A stretch of 64,000 bases of DNA, from contig MU278368.1 of NCBI GenBank assembly GCA_022385755.1, forward strand, positions 180,198 through 244,197, read 5' to 3'. A program made the position numbers and the translations under genes. The notes beneath the pieces were generated by a model that saw only the letters and a list, made by a program, of their open reading frames with translations, was not told the origin of the DNA and made no database searches. The DNA comes from Trametopsis cervina (lineage: Eukaryota > Basidiomycota > Agaricomycetes > Polyporales > Irpicaceae). This document shows positions 45,081 through 58,384 of the stretch, in pieces. How positions within the stretch are numbered: position 1 is the stretch's first letter; each line of letters begins with the position of its first letter.

Positions 45081-45896
45081 CTAGCCAAGGGCAGTGGCGG
45101 GTAGAGGAAGAGTAGCTTGCAGCGACGGGGTCGTTCTTCGCATTATACCGCGCCGCAGGCGGCGACTTGTCCCAATACTGACCTAAAGATAGACTGTTGA
45201 GTGTCTAATAGTCAAGATAGGATAGGTCACCCACTCGGAGCTCGTAGTCTGGAGCCTCTATACCTCTTCGTTGATAACCGTCTGGAATACAAAACTCGCA
45301 AGGGGAGGGGACCGGCATCGCAACCTGGATATACGAGGTCAATAGGTCAGCCTCAGGCCAAAACACCGTAATCTTGGTGATGCACATTATGATCTCTCCA
45401 GACAGCTTCGGCCGGGCTAGCGGCGGCGGAGTGTTCCGCTGGGGCGCTAGCACGCCGTTGCAAAGCTCGTTGGACGAAGCGTCGAAAAAGAGCTAAGAGA
45501 TCAAAGTGGAAGAACCACAAGAAGTAGAATGGGCACTTGCTGGCGCACAGGCCGAGTATCAGCATACTGTTGCAATATCGTATGGTTAGCGCAGCACGGT
45601 AGGGTCTTCCAACGTTCAACGTACGCTAGAGGGAAAATGGTGCCCACAAGCATGTCCAGCGTAGTGGATAGCGTTGCTTGACCATGGTATGAAGCGACAG
45701 CTTTCCAACAACCAAAGGCGAAGATAATGGAGAAATTGAGGAAGTGGTATGGAGTTAGTCCAATCGACGGTGGAGGCGGGGTGTTGCCGCTGGTGCCTTC
45801 TCTATTTGCCGTCCCGGAGAAAGCCGAATGAGCAAGTTGCTCGCCGTCATCGTTGTTGGCAGTGCCTGTGCGTTCGCCGTGCATTAGGGTGGGCAT
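45081..45896 (-). CDS. Uncharacterised small membrane protein, copy 2 of a paralogue pair
   Basis: Exons 45896-45625, 45566-45386, 45324-45235 and 45182-45081 keep phase, giving 214 residues. Clearly homologous to the gene at 10171-11028: shared TPYHFLNFSIIFAFGCWKAV, GQATLSTTLDMLVGTIF, MLILGLCA, LFRRFVQR, the VAMPVPSP ... GYQRRG segment and the basic C terminus (RRLRRGIMRRTT). Two membrane helices are likely. Exons 2, 3 and 4 have exactly the same lengths as in the other copy, and the stop codon position is conserved. The family is unknown to me. Confidence 0.78.
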
Positions 45897-48202
45897 GTCT
45901 TATGTGGGCCGAGCGACAAATGGCTTGGGTCGAGCGACGGATTGGTGGGTGTGTTAGCGATGGGTGAGAGTCAGCCTTTATACTGACCGAAACCAAAGAG
46001 AAAATAGCACATAGCCTTTGCTCTCTCAATAAGACTGTTACGACGTTTATCGGTTTGCCGGGACTCTGAAATCCAGTACACGACTGGTACGCGTGCTCAG
46101 CTTAGAGTCGGATTCCAGCTGAGCGGCCATTCTGGTCTCGAAATCGCTTTCTTCTCCCTAGCGTCAGACAAATGATCTTGAGGCACGAAAGTTGAAGGCG
46201 TCTCCCTCGGGGAGACTACCCGCAACCCAACGGTTGGGCTGCGGGTACTGAGTGCTGGGGGGAAGCTCACATATTTGGCTGTCACGTTGGGGCCCAACAC
46301 TGGATGTGAGCTTCCCACTGTCATCGGTCCCGCCGCCACAAGTGCAAACAACGGCAAAAAGGAATTTCATGGTAGTGAAATGTCATATTGCTGTGCAATG
46401 CTGTGTACTGTAGTCCAGCGCGCGTTGTCAGATTACTGTGCGCCGCAGCGCGCCTAACTGGCCATATGCGAGTTACCAGTCTCAAATTACAGTAAATGCT
46501 CAAATCGGATACTGGTTCTGCTCAAAGCCTTTTGAAATAATTCCTGAACGCAGGCCACACCTCTTGCATTCGAGTATCTACAGGGAGCGACGCCAGGGCG
46601 GATAAGTTACCCATCAACGAAAGCTTACCGTGGCTACTGGGTGGCATCCCTAATCTAGACAAAAGGCGCGCCAGTAGACGTTAGGGCCCTCTCGTGGTTA
46701 ACAAGAGTGCGACCCGTTCAGTGCGAAATGGCTGTAAGATTTTGAAAACAAATCAATTCTCTCGATTACTGGTCTCAGACACTCTCTTTCAGACCTCAGT
46801 GGGGTCCATCTTCCACGAGGCCGGCCATCCCTGCTCGTGATTCTCCGCTCGATTGACACTCTGATATGTGGGCACTCAAGAACTATCGTCATTTTGACAG
46901 GCGTCATCTTGCATGCGTCACAGCCACTGAGGTTCGTGGTCCCGTCGCTGCGCTCCTGCTGTCCCCGTTTAGGAGGGTAGGACGGATGGCAAACAACATC
47001 CAGAGGTTCTAAGTCCCGTTTGTCCACCCCCGTCCCGACTTCTACAGTAAACGGGATTGCATTGCCGGCCGGGAGAGAACTCTGAGTACAGTACGAGGCT
47101 ATGAGATTCGGACAGGAGCTACGATCGGGACATCCCAATCTGTAGCGCACAAGCAACCCCATGCTGCTACACCATAATCGGAGCGAGAGTTTTTCGGAGG
47201 TTATCATCATCCAACGAAAGTATCCTACTCTCAGTAAAGTCTCTACTACTATGTCCCACAACCATCATTCTCACTATGGATGCTTCGGGCGGCCTTCTTG
47301 ACGAAGCCCCAATGTTGCGGGCAACACCAACGTCAACCCTAATCATAAGACGGCGAGGTCCGGATTTTTCATCTACAGTACCGCTTCGAACGCGCACCTC
47401 CGGAGCTCCAGAGCTAAATTATACCACAAATGAGATCAGCAGATAGGACGCAATGCACAGCCGCGGCGGCTTTGACCTACCATATGACCAGCCGGCCATC
47501 ACTTGTGAGTCCCCTTCTCCACATGTTCTGAATACTGCGCCCCCTCTCCGGGTCAGTTACAGCACACCCTTCATCTGCGACAGGTCAATTCCCTTCAGAC
47601 CCAAGGTACTCCGATTCCACATTCATCTGCTAGACTTCTTTCACCGCCTCTTTGTTGCGAACGGGCACAATCACTGCCCACGTTTCCTGCACTGCGATGG
47701 GGAAAACGTGTCATTGGCGAACATTGCCCCGAGTCACCTAAGAGGGAGATTAATCGCTTCATATTCTGTCGTACTGTAGACCTGAATGATACGTCAACCG
47801 CACGGTGGTAGGGCTGGTGCGGGTGTGATCAGATTGGGCCTCTGGCGACAGTGCGTGATTGCCCTTCACGCGTCTAAACAGTGTGCTGATATGCAAGAGG
47901 TATGCCATTCTCTGCAGCAAGGCAGTGCGCCACCGGAGGATGCAAATGTCACAGCCGAACCTCGATTGCTCACTTTACCAATCACCCTTCGTATCCTCTT
48001 TGTTCCTTATGCTCCCCCTAGACTATCTGCGCCTGGCAATTATCAGTAAGGCGGAGCGGTTGGGCTCTTCTAATGTTTCGTCTGTTGGGTTGCGGGCAAT
48101 AGCGAGGTGCGCGCAAGGACTTTTACGCACGATTGGCATCGTTTGTGGTGTCAGCCGATAGATAGTGATGGATGTCAAATTTATTTCTCATATGTTGTAC
48201 AT
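45897..48202. other. Long intergenic region, no secure gene
   Basis: Contains a cluster of three hairpins (46200-46317). Minus-strand frames at 46698-47261 and 47167-47397 have no family features. A short frame near 46370 starts with a signal-like MKFLFAVV but runs into an apparent frameshift, so a decayed secreted-protein gene is possible. Confidence 0.4.
46200..46317. repeat. Cluster of three adjacent inverted repeats
   Basis: GTCTCCC-TCG-GGGAGAC (46200-46216) is a perfect 7-bp hairpin. ACCCGCAACCCA / TTGGGCTGCGGGT (46218-46246) is a near-perfect 12-bp stem. GGAAGCTCACAT / ATGTGAGCTTCC (about 46261-46317) encloses the inner palindrome GTTGGGGCCCAAC. Confidence 0.7.
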
Positions 48203-51200
48203 TTAACCTGCGTATTTAAACCTGGTTGAACGTTAGTGTAACTGTATATAAGCGAGTATCTGAAATTGGGCTTACCAGTTGGTCCTGTAACAATAAGATA
48301 TTAGTAAGCAGATCGTACTTTACGTGTCGTTCCGACGAAGCGTACCTAGCTTCCACGGCGTGCTTCCTGACCGCACGCTTCGGGTCATCCAATGCCTTCG
48401 CCAGCTCCCGAAGTACTGTCGGTTTCTGCGGATGCAGAATATCATATCTTACGATACTGGGTAGCACAGCGAGGTACTGTAAAGCTGCCACCCGTACACG
48501 CTATTATCGCTGCAGTTAGCACAGATCCCAAATCTCAAAGTTATGAGCTCACCACAGAGGGCATCGTCTGCACTGTACTGTTCTTCAACATGATATCCAC
48601 GAGGCTCGTCGCATGGTCTGCGACAATGTTCGGCTGCGAAGACGGTTCTGCTACCGACAAAAGAGTCTCGATGACATTGACCCGGATACTGTGATCTGGA
48701 AGATCAAGTCCGCGGAGAAGAAGAGGAAGCAGCTAGCGCATAATGCGAGTTAGTAAGAACACCTGGAAAAGATATGCGGCATGTCGCGTACAGAAGGCAT
48801 CTCGTGAATATAGGCACTCTTCGGGATGGACTTGATCAGCGAGGTCAGAGCCACTAGGTAGGCGTTCTGTCGGTCCGGATCTGAGGTACAGCGGTAAGTT
48901 TTGGAAGTGTATGCGTCGTGGGGAGCGCACCATCAGCCAATTTGGCTCCTTCTGTGAGCTTAGGAAGCATGTTGTTCGCGAACCGTTGTGCAAAGAGGAA
49001 CTGTGGAGTGTTCTGGTTAATACGCGTACACACGGTATAAAGGTAGTCACCTTCGTGACCGCATGGTTCGCTTTGGTGAGCACTTTGTCTGGTCGGGCAA
49101 TGTCACCGATAGCTCTGGCGGCGTCCCAGCTTACTGCAGAGTCTCCGAATAGATCGAATAGACGATCTGCACATGGGAGCCCCTTCGGGTGACCACGGAC
49201 TATGAGACCTTTTGTGATCTGGAATGACCCCCTGTCAGCACATTTTATTTTCTTGTTATTCGGAATCTTACCCAGGTCCATAAAGATATAGTCTTCTTAC
49301 GTTGCTCTGGTGCCAAGTCTGTTCGGATGACCTGACTGGTCCAGAGTGTGTCGAGGCCACTGGACAGGAATTCCGTGAAGCCTTAATGCACTGTCAGCAC
49401 GGCGATCTGAGAAAATGTCTTTTATCCTCACCGTCAGCTCTCTTGTTCAGGATTGAAGCAATTGACTGCTCAGCAGCTCCACGATGAATTGCGCTATCTG
49501 CATGATGAACAGCCCATTCCAGGAGCGTTTGCAAGAAGACGCCTTCATCTGGCACAGGAAGTGCTACCTGGAAGTATGTCAACCGACGAGAAACAGCAGC
49601 TAATTTAGGTTTTAGCATACCTCCTTGCGTAAAGGAACTATGGCTGCCGTAAATAGAGCGACGAGGTTCTTCTGCGTGTCAGGTGCATCTGTCTGCGATA
49701 CTTGAGGAACGTCCGACAGGCGGTGCATACTGTAACTTACTGAAAACGGACTGAACGACTGGTCTGAAGGAAGCTTCTGCTGCCCTTCTGCGACGCTGCT
49801 AGGTTTTCCATGTAGGTAGGCGTCAAACAGCCCTGCAACAAAAGTTGACTGCTTTCTAAAAACCGCATCAGGGTCAATAACCTTCCCAGTCCTGTGATGA
49901 GATGCTTTCTCACTCAACCGAAACAGTCTGGAGCACCAGCGTGATAATTTCGGCAGAAACAGAAAGAAGTCTGGGATCTATGGCGATGAGCTGATGGTCG
50001 TTCGACGCCAGGGATGAATGGATATGGAGGTGGTATAACCGAGGAACAAGTCGATCGACGTATTTTGAGACGTCAGCGTGACCCAGCTCGACCTTCTTCG
50101 CTACTGCATCGGCCAGCGTCCGGAGGATGGAGTGGGCATACGCAGCACTTGGCTCCTGATCGCTGTCAAGAGATTTGTCGTCATTCGAGACGCAGATGAA
50201 GTCCAGCTTGGTCGACAGGCGGATGACTAGCATTTCGAAGAGGTCAGACTGTACGCAAAGGCGCTTGAGGAACGAGAGAGTCCTCCAATACTTGAGTCGT
50301 TCTGCGTCAGCTGTCCTCGGGGGTGCTTGGTCTGGGAGGGAAGAGAATAGCAGTGGTAAGGTCGTCTGTGATACGTGTCGGGGGGAGATTGAGGAAACAG
50401 TGGTCAGAAGATCAAGAATAGCATCACTGCGAAAAGCGAGTTAGTGCCTATGTTGAAAACGTGCACTATGGAGGCGCACCTGATGTCGTCATTCTCTTGA
50501 GTCTCCTCCTTCGTCAAGACCTCGTTCACGTTATGGACGACAAAGCCCAGCTCTTCATCAGAGAGCAATTTCGGAGTTAGCACCATTCCCTTCAGTCCAG
50601 CCAGGGCATGCCTGCACGACGTCGTGCTCTGCAGTCCTACCGTCAGTACACCCAGCACCTCATCTTTGAACTGCAATAAGGATGGTGCATCTGCGATAGA
50701 TGCCTCGCGCGCAGCCTCGACTAGCTCGGCGAGAAGTGCTAACGTCGCAGCCCGATTTTGTATCTCGTCCGGGTTGAGGAACAGCTGCACGAGATGAGGA
50801 ACGGTCTGTGCGAGTGTGAATTTGCCAACAGACGCTGAGGATGGAATGAGATGTCGGATGGAGCTGGTGTGATTCGAACGTACGTGTAGTAGACAGAAAC
50901 GCGCATATGACCCTGATCGCATGCTTTGCTTGGTTCTTTTCAGGCTCTTTGAGTATCTTGATGCACTCTTCGCAGACGTCTTTGGCTAAGCCTTGCACTG
51001 TTTCATCGCTGGTGGCATCTCCGTCTTTGATTGCGTATATAGTCCGCACGAGAACCTGTGTCGTATTCAAAGCCATATTCTCCGTTTCCACGTCAGTTGG
51101 CTGGAATATCTAGAGTGGGGTGAGAAAAGGCCCCGTTCAGGAACGACCGGGTACACAAACCTCGAGTCTCAATGTATTCCACAGTTTTCGCGCATGTTCT

Positions 51201-52466
51201 TTAGCGACCAGTGAACCATACACCGGGAGACAGATGTCAAGCGTTTGCAATGTGTCTTTCTGGGGTCCGTCCGTGAGTCGTAGATACAGGCCGACAGAAC
51301 ATTACTTTCAACGACTCACCTTAGTGACAGGGGAACCGGCGGTTAACTTTTCCAAGAACAGTGGGATAGCCATTGGCCCGAAGGCTGGAGTAGCATTGAG
51401 GCAATTCCTGTTATTTCAGCAGTCAATACCAAAAGTTTGCGGTCATTCAGCTTACATCACCTGAGAGCTTTCTTGAGGTCTTCGGTGGTTATCCCATAAG
51501 GATCATCCGGAGGCGGACGGAATGTGATGGGGAAATAGCAGAAGGTGATGTTGAACAGGTCCTACAGAGCATAAGTACTACCGGAGAACAGATAGGCGTG
51601 TTGGCAAACCTCTATATGTCTGGATGTGTTAAACTCGATGAGAAGAACACGAGCTATGGCGAACGCAAGCAGTAAGTTCCGAGGATCCTTTTCGCCATCT
51701 GCAAGAGCGATATAGCCGGAGACAAACTCAGACTCCATGGCGATCAAAGCTACGGTGCATGTGAGAAGGGATCTTATGGTACCGAGAGAGTGTGAGATCA
51801 TACCGTCTCTATGTCGAGCAACCACCCCATCTATAATCCCATAAACTACAAACCGCTGAGACTGGACGAGGGCCTTCATTTTGACATGAAGGAACAGTCT
51901 GGCATTCGAGTGTCAAGTAATGTAACCTGCTCAGATCGGGGGCCTCTTACGCTTTGCTCACATCAACAGCATCGCTCGATGTGAATGATTCTTTCAGCAC
52001 CAGAGCTTTCAATCCACTCAAGGCGGGAATGACGGTCTCTGTATCGCTCAACTTTTCGCACATGAAGGACACAAGCACCCGCACTATGGTCTATAATCAA
52101 TGTATTGGCACGTAGAGAGAGAAACGATGGGACATACCAGATTGTCTATTCAGCTTGTCCGAAGGAGTGCGCTCTATTACATGGCACAGTAGCTCTACGC
52201 CTGCGGTAACAGTGAGTTTACCAGTGTGGTGTGTAGGCAACGGACAAACCTTTGTTTCGAAGATCATCCTCTTCTGCTGTAAGATATTCGCCCAATGCTT
52301 TTACTATATCCAGTAGTGTAATCTTGCTGGAAGATACAGCTGGAGGTCATGTCAGCTACGGTGGCAAAGTCTGAATCAGGATGCACGCACCAGAGACAAT
52401 CTCGTCGATCTCACTATCCCTCCCAGATGCAATCCATGTCCGCACAGCTCGCTCTATAGAGCTCAT
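48203..52466 (-). CDS. MMS19: MMS19, HEAT-repeat subunit of the cytosolic Fe-S cluster targeting complex
   Basis: Multi-exon gene starting MSSIERAVRTWIASGRDSE and ending in the MMS19 C terminus LHPQKPTVLRELAKALDDP-KRAVRKHAVEARTNW, finished over two short last exons to a TAA at 48205-48203. Intervening exons (about 51900-48400) encode alpha-helical HEAT-type repeats such as VPHLVQLFLNPDEIQNRAATLALLAEL. MMS19 works with CIA1 and CIA2 to insert Fe-S clusters into DNA polymerases, primase, XPD-type helicases and other nuclear proteins, which explains the DNA-repair phenotype in its name. The span (4.3 kb) fits a protein of about 1,000 residues with many small introns. Internal exon boundaries were not all resolved. 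Confidence 0.92.
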
Positions 52467-52946
52467 GCTGCTGCAGTGCCTCCTTTATATGGGTTTGCTA
52501 AACCTCTTTGCTGAGGCTTGCGGTAGGAGCAGACGCAAAGAGTTGTAGTCATTACAGTATCCGCAAAGACAGAAATGACCAAGATCGAGCGCTAAGCACG
52601 AATACACAGTTATCTTTTCGTCGAGCGTGGCAGTGCATCAAGCTCATCTACTCACTATGACGAGAGCTGGTAACATAATGCTGGACATCCAAACGTAGCC
52701 TCCCCCTCCCCTCTCATCAATAGAAATGAGCACAATCAAAGTGAAATCAAGGTCGCACGCGATAATGGACTACAGTACTTCGTGCGATGGCTCAAAATGC
52801 AACTCAGACCAGACATGTCATCATCTGTCAATCAGGCTAGCGCGTAGTCAAGACGGCTATTCATAGCGTGTGTGTTTGACTAACCAACGGCTCGCAACTT
52901 GTGAAGGCCAGTTCACGGCTCATCACGAACAGCCTGCAGGAATCAG
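52467..52946. promoter_or_regulatory. 480-bp divergent intergenic region MMS19 / NLR
   Basis: Start codons of MMS19 (52466, minus) and the NLR gene (52947, plus) face away from each other. No clear TATA box was identified. Confidence 0.4.
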
Positions 52947-55900
52947 ATGGCTTCGAGCCAATATCGGTATGTTGCAGCTCATTGTATCGTGAGCGTCTGT
53001 AAACCTGACCCTTCTGCAGGCTCAGTGGTAGGATATATTCCCAGCTTCTGATCCGGCCTCACTCATCCGCTCGGTCAAGGGATCCACATTCAATTTCTTA
53101 TTCCATCCAACCGGCCCAGATCTAACCTCCAACTTGAGACATCTATCGACAGCGAGAAGCTTGTGCCTCGAACATTTGATAAGGGAGAGGATATTGTTGT
53201 TACGAAGGTAGAGCCGACCATGTGAGTCAGCGCACCCGTCCCTTCAGTGGCTGACTGTTGATCACACTCCAATCCTCAAGTTTATGTTCGTCCACTGAGT
53301 CGTCGATCACTCTAATTATCAAAGAAATCCACCGAGTACGCACATGGAAAGACAAGCCCGTGGTCAGCATTGTCAACCACTCAATCCGCATCAATGACCA
53401 GGGCAATATCTCGTTCCAAGGTATTCACAGTCATTGGTGGCAGTCTATCCTGAGAATTCACAATGTACTAGATCCTGATGGCAAAGTCACTGTATCACTT
53501 ACGTTCTCAACAGTCCAACCCGCACAGTACGCCGAAGATGCCTTAAAGAGTTCTCAATCAGATCTCGGTGAAAAAGCCATCCTGCTGGATAAAATTGACA
53601 AAGCTCGCGGCGTGATTGAAGTTGTCATGAAAGCTGGCGATCTGCTAAGTGACGTTCGTACTGTGCATCTCTGTTCATCCTCGCGCTAATACAAAGCCTT
53701 AGTTACATCCAGCCGCAAAGGCGACGTTTGCTGCGCTCGGATATCTGAAGGAGGTAACTTCATTCCCGCTCAGTCACCAAACCTCAGCTCACTTCTTTCG
53801 ATGTAGGCGTGCGAACGCCAAGAGGCTTGTAGGCGTGCGGCCTCTGCCGTGTTGGACGAGCTAGAGGCGTTCCTCGCTGTCAAAGAGGGTATTCCAGGCT
53901 TACACGAGCGCAAGAAGTCAAGAGAGGCTCTCACTAGTATGATGTTGTTGATTGCACGCATATCAGAGTCGATATCTGATTATGCCCATACCGGAATCGT
54001 GTGTAAGCCGTGCGACGGTGTTACATAGGTGACAACTAAAATCTCTCTAGCCGACCTCCTGTCCGGGAAACATGCAGAGAAGATAACGACATTCAAAGTT
54101 CAATTTGATCTTCGGCAGAAGCAATTCTTCAACAATGTTCAGATGGAGACGTTCCAGATGGCGCTGGATGCGCGTGAGTCGAACATAGCTATAATTGCAA
54201 GCGCAGTGACCAATACTTTCCTTAGATCAGGACGCTACTTTAAGACAGCTGAATCCTGTCATGAAGGCTTACTACAACTCAGAGCTTGGATGCCTAGATG
54301 GGACACGGGCCCCACTTTTAGAGAGGATCTCGCATTGGACCCAAGGGTTACGCACGGAGGATCGCTCGATCGACCAACCACAAGCTGATTACGGTGGCAA
54401 CGAAAGCATGCGGACAACAGAGGCGATTCTCAAAGGCACTGATTCACCTCGCGTGTTCTGGGTGCATGGCCTCGCCGGTTCCGGCAAGAGCACAATCTCT
54501 CACACTGTTGCGAAGATGGTCAAGGATCAAGGACTTCATATGTCGTGTTTCTTTTGCAAGAGGGACGATGGCGATCGGTCTGCCCCCGATAGACTTCTCC
54601 CGTCTCTGGCGTATCAATTTTCCCACCAGCATCCTGCATATCGAGAAGCAGTCATGCAGGTTCTTCGCGGCAACAACAGCGGCGAGGTCTTCAGTGGGGC
54701 CGTCAGTGCTCAGTTCCAGCATCTGTTCACGAATATCCTTCCGTCTGTCACACATCCGCTGCAGCCGCACATCGTCATCATCGATGCGCTGGATGAGTGT
54801 GGAACCTCTGCGAAGTCCCGACAGGAGCTGTGCAAGTATCTCCTTGCTCTAGCTCGCGCTTCACCATGGATCAGAGTTCTCTTGACGAGCAGAACAGAGC
54901 CTGAGATTCGCGCCGTCTTTCAAGACGCCTCCGAAGAATGCGTTGTCGTGGATATAAACCGCGAAGCCACTATCCGGTCCGACATCTATCAGTATGTTCT
55001 GTTCAACCTGAGACTCTTGCAGATAGAGATCTCGGAAGATCAAGTCAGAACAATCGTTGCAAGAGCGGGAGGACTGTTCGTGTGGTGCAGCACCGTCTTC
55101 AAATATCTGGGCGAGAGCAGCGATCCTGAAACTCATCTCGACTTATTCATCAATGGCCCGGACTTCTACGATCCCATTCAACAACTACGCGCTTTATACG
55201 ATCGCATCCTGGACGCCGTCACGACATTGCCGCACGACGTGAGACTCATGAGGACCATACTGGCCGTCGTTTTTATCGCTGCAACCAATCACCCGCTGTC
55301 AACTGCCGCAATTGCGGAGCTGTTGCACCACAAAGACCGGTTTTCAGGCACTACCGAACGGGCTGTTAGGAACATAGTCGGTAGACTACACGCTGTGATC
55401 TATCAAGATGCCGCTATGGGCGACGGCGTTCGTGTATACCACCCGTCTTTCCTAGATTATCTCAAGGAAAAACTTGACAGAGCGGCGGACCACTGGATGG
55501 CCATCACCGACGCCCATATAATGCTATTTGGAAGCTGTTTGAAGACTCTCCACGCGCGACTTCAGTTCAATATATGTGATCTCCCAGAAGCCCTGTCGTT
55601 AAACAAGGATATACCTGACATCAAGCAGCGTATCGCCCGCTGCGTTCCTCCTGCGCTTCAATACAGCGCGTTATTCTGGATGTCACACCTCTTGAGCTCG
55701 CGGTTACAGCAGGACGACGACGACGTACAAAAGTTGACGACCAGTTTGCTGTGTCATGTGCGCGTGCTGCACTGGCTAGAGGTGCTGAGCTTGCTCGATG
55801 ACGTCAGCGCCGGTGTGGACATTCTGCAGTCATGCAAGCAATACTTCTCAGTGAGTAGGATGAGTTTATGTAAACGCTATCGTTTCTAAACGTTCAGAAG

Positions 55901-58384
55901 GAGCCCTCGTCTGAGCTCGCTCGTATATCCACCGATCTACACCGATTCGTTACCGCTTTCTCCGAGGCCATGGTCTGCACACCTCATCTCTATCTGTCCG
56001 CTTTGTCCTGGTTACCTGAGATGAGTTATCTGGCGAGGACCATCTTCGCTCGGTTCATGAATCACCACCTTATCGTGGCAGGCAAACCTCTGGACTGGGA
56101 TGCTACAATTTGGAGCAAGGACGTCGGGAGCACAGTGACCAAGGTGATGCACGCCCGGGGCAGACGGTGCATCATCGCTCAATCGGACAGTTCTATCTCA
56201 ATCTGGGATCTGACAACCGGGAAACAGCTCGCAAATCTGCACGCCAGTGGATATCCTCCTGTTGTCTGTCCTCCTAGCGGGAACAATATTGCCTACGTCA
56301 GAAACAGAATTCCTATCGTTCTGAATCTTGAAGATAACGCATTCACTGAAACCATCCTTGCCAATGAATCCGGGCAGCCCACGCAAGCTTTGGCAATATC
56401 TTCTGACGGCAGATACATCATCGCGTGCATCGGTAATTCCGGGCCCTTTCCCGATTTCTTGTCAAGGCAAGATCATACGTGTTTTCTGCGGCTATGGGAT
56501 ACAGATGATAAGTCTGAGAAGGACTTCCGTAACTTGGAGTTGCCTTCCGGATTGTTTTCGATAGCGATTTCGCATCTCGGACAACAGGTTGCTTTCTGGC
56601 CTTCGTCTGAGAAGCCGGTGGGCATCTGTCTCCTTAACACGATGACAGGGGAGCAGCAAACAGCACAACCTACCACGCAAGGGTATTTGGATCTACTCTA
56701 TTCCCCGGATGGTTCATATATCCTGATATCTTCGCTTGTCAACTTTGAACATCCTGCCGATTTATGGGACGTGAATGCGAAACAATTGACTACACTCCCG
56801 TTCGAGTTTGTCGATACGAATGGAGTAGCCACCGTTGCTTGGTCGCCGGACTCTACGAATGTTGCTATCGGCGGTCAGCGCGGGGTCATATACGTTCTGG
56901 ATGTCAAGGCTGTCCAAAGTACTATTATGTTTGGCAAATTCCCCGGAGCGCAATGCCTAGACTTTTCACCGGATGGCGCTCTGCTCGTCGCTGGTTTTCA
57001 TGATTACGCTGTCCGAATCTGGGATGTCAGGACTGGAAACATGATCTCAGACATCCGTGGACATACGGATTGGGTATACTCTGTCTTCTTCTCGTCTGAC
57101 GGCAGGCAGGTCGTCTCCGGGGCGAGCGATCATACAGTTCGTGTATGGGATTTATCTGCCTCGAAACCTCCCAAGTTGGCTGTAGCGCATGAGGAATTCG
57201 CGGCGTTTCGGTCAAACCTAGTCCATTTCTCTGACGGCCGTAACGGTGAAATCATCAGGAGCACAGACAGAGAGATATATGTTGAAGACGCGCGAACAGA
57301 GCAGGTTAAGCATACATTAGCCCTTCCTCATGCAGAAGCTGTTTCACCAATCACGCTACTGGGTTGTTCTCCCGACGGGAGTGATGTGGCTTTCTCCCGC
57401 ACACACCATACTATCTACATCTGGCGGCCGACAACCAATAAGGTGACAGAGCTTGAACGCTTCCCCGGTGGACTCTCGCCATATAAAATGATCTTCTCAC
57501 CGGACAGACAATATGCACTGGGCATGACCATCAAGGGGCACGGCGAGGAATACAAATGGAGGACATGGAATACAAACACCGGTGAAGCGGTCGCCGAAGG
57601 ATTTACCCGCGGCAGTGGGTTGCACGTCGCATTATCGTCTGACAGCTCGCATATCGCGTTTTGGGAATCCGGAGGGCCAGTGTTAGAATCAAGGGTGGTA
57701 ATGCGTGCCATCCAGACTGGCAAATCGGAGTCAGCAGAAACTGATCACTCAACAATAATGAAAACGGATCATCCTCAGTGGCATTCACCTATCGCCTTCT
57801 CTCCGGACGGCGAACATGTTGCAGCAGGCATGCCGTCCGCCATATGCATCGCAACAGTCACTGCCCTCGATGACATAGTTAGAGAGCTATCTCCCGGTCC
57901 CGGGTTCCTTCACAGTCTCCGCTACTCCCCCGATGGGACGCGCTTGGCAGCAGGGACTAGCTACGGATGCGTCCTTGTGTGGGACATGACCGTCGAATCC
58001 AGCGAGGCGTTCCTCACTCTGGACGTCTGGGGACGGTTCCGGTATGTCGACGAGGTGCTCATCGCGCCCGACAACCGCTCGCTCGCCGCAAGACGCGCGT
58101 ACGGTCCCATTGTGGTGTGCCCCATCGGAGCAGAAACAGTAGACGACGTGTGGTTCAAGTATCGGTCCAAGATGGATTCTGAGGACGGGTGGGTCAAGGA
58201 CGACAACGGCGGGCTTCTCCTGTGGGTCCCGGTTGAACAACGGCAGGACATCAAACTCCCGGACGCGCTAGAGATCCAGCCCGATGGGAAGCGGGTCGCA
58301 AAGCTTCGTATTGACTGGCAGCTCTTGCAGTCCTTCCATACAAACTGGCGCAGTATATTTGGTCCCCAGGGAGATACGGGGTGA
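52947..58384 (+). CDS. NACHT-WD40 NLR-type receptor with C2-like N terminus
   Basis: Nine exons keep phase: 52947-52966, 53020-53027, 53080-53221, 53281-53653, 53703-53753, 53807-54002, 54051-54173, 54226-55850 and 55898-58384, giving 1,674 residues. The N-terminal ~130 residues are beta-rich (GEDIVVTKVEPTI, SSITLIIKEIHRVRTWK, DPDGKVTVSLTF), C2-like. A helical linker follows, with LKEACERQEACRRAASAVLDE-type sequence and LNPVMKAYYNSELGCLDGTR. NACHT: Walker A GLAGSGKST (about residue 386), Walker B IVIIDALDECG (about 486), sensor LLTSRTEPEI. The C-terminal ~780 residues hold many WD40 units, mostly degenerate; the canonical one is RGHTDWVYSVFFSSDGRQVVSG. Such proteins are STAND ATPase sensors linked to fungal self/non-self recognition; the role here is inference. 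A 51-nt in-frame stretch at about 53415-53465 could be an extra intron. Confidence 0.92.

Noticed and set aside
53415..53465. Additional 51-nt intron in the NLR gene
   Set aside because: It has GT and AG ends, but the stretch is in frame and codes sensibly, so it was kept as exon pending cDNA.
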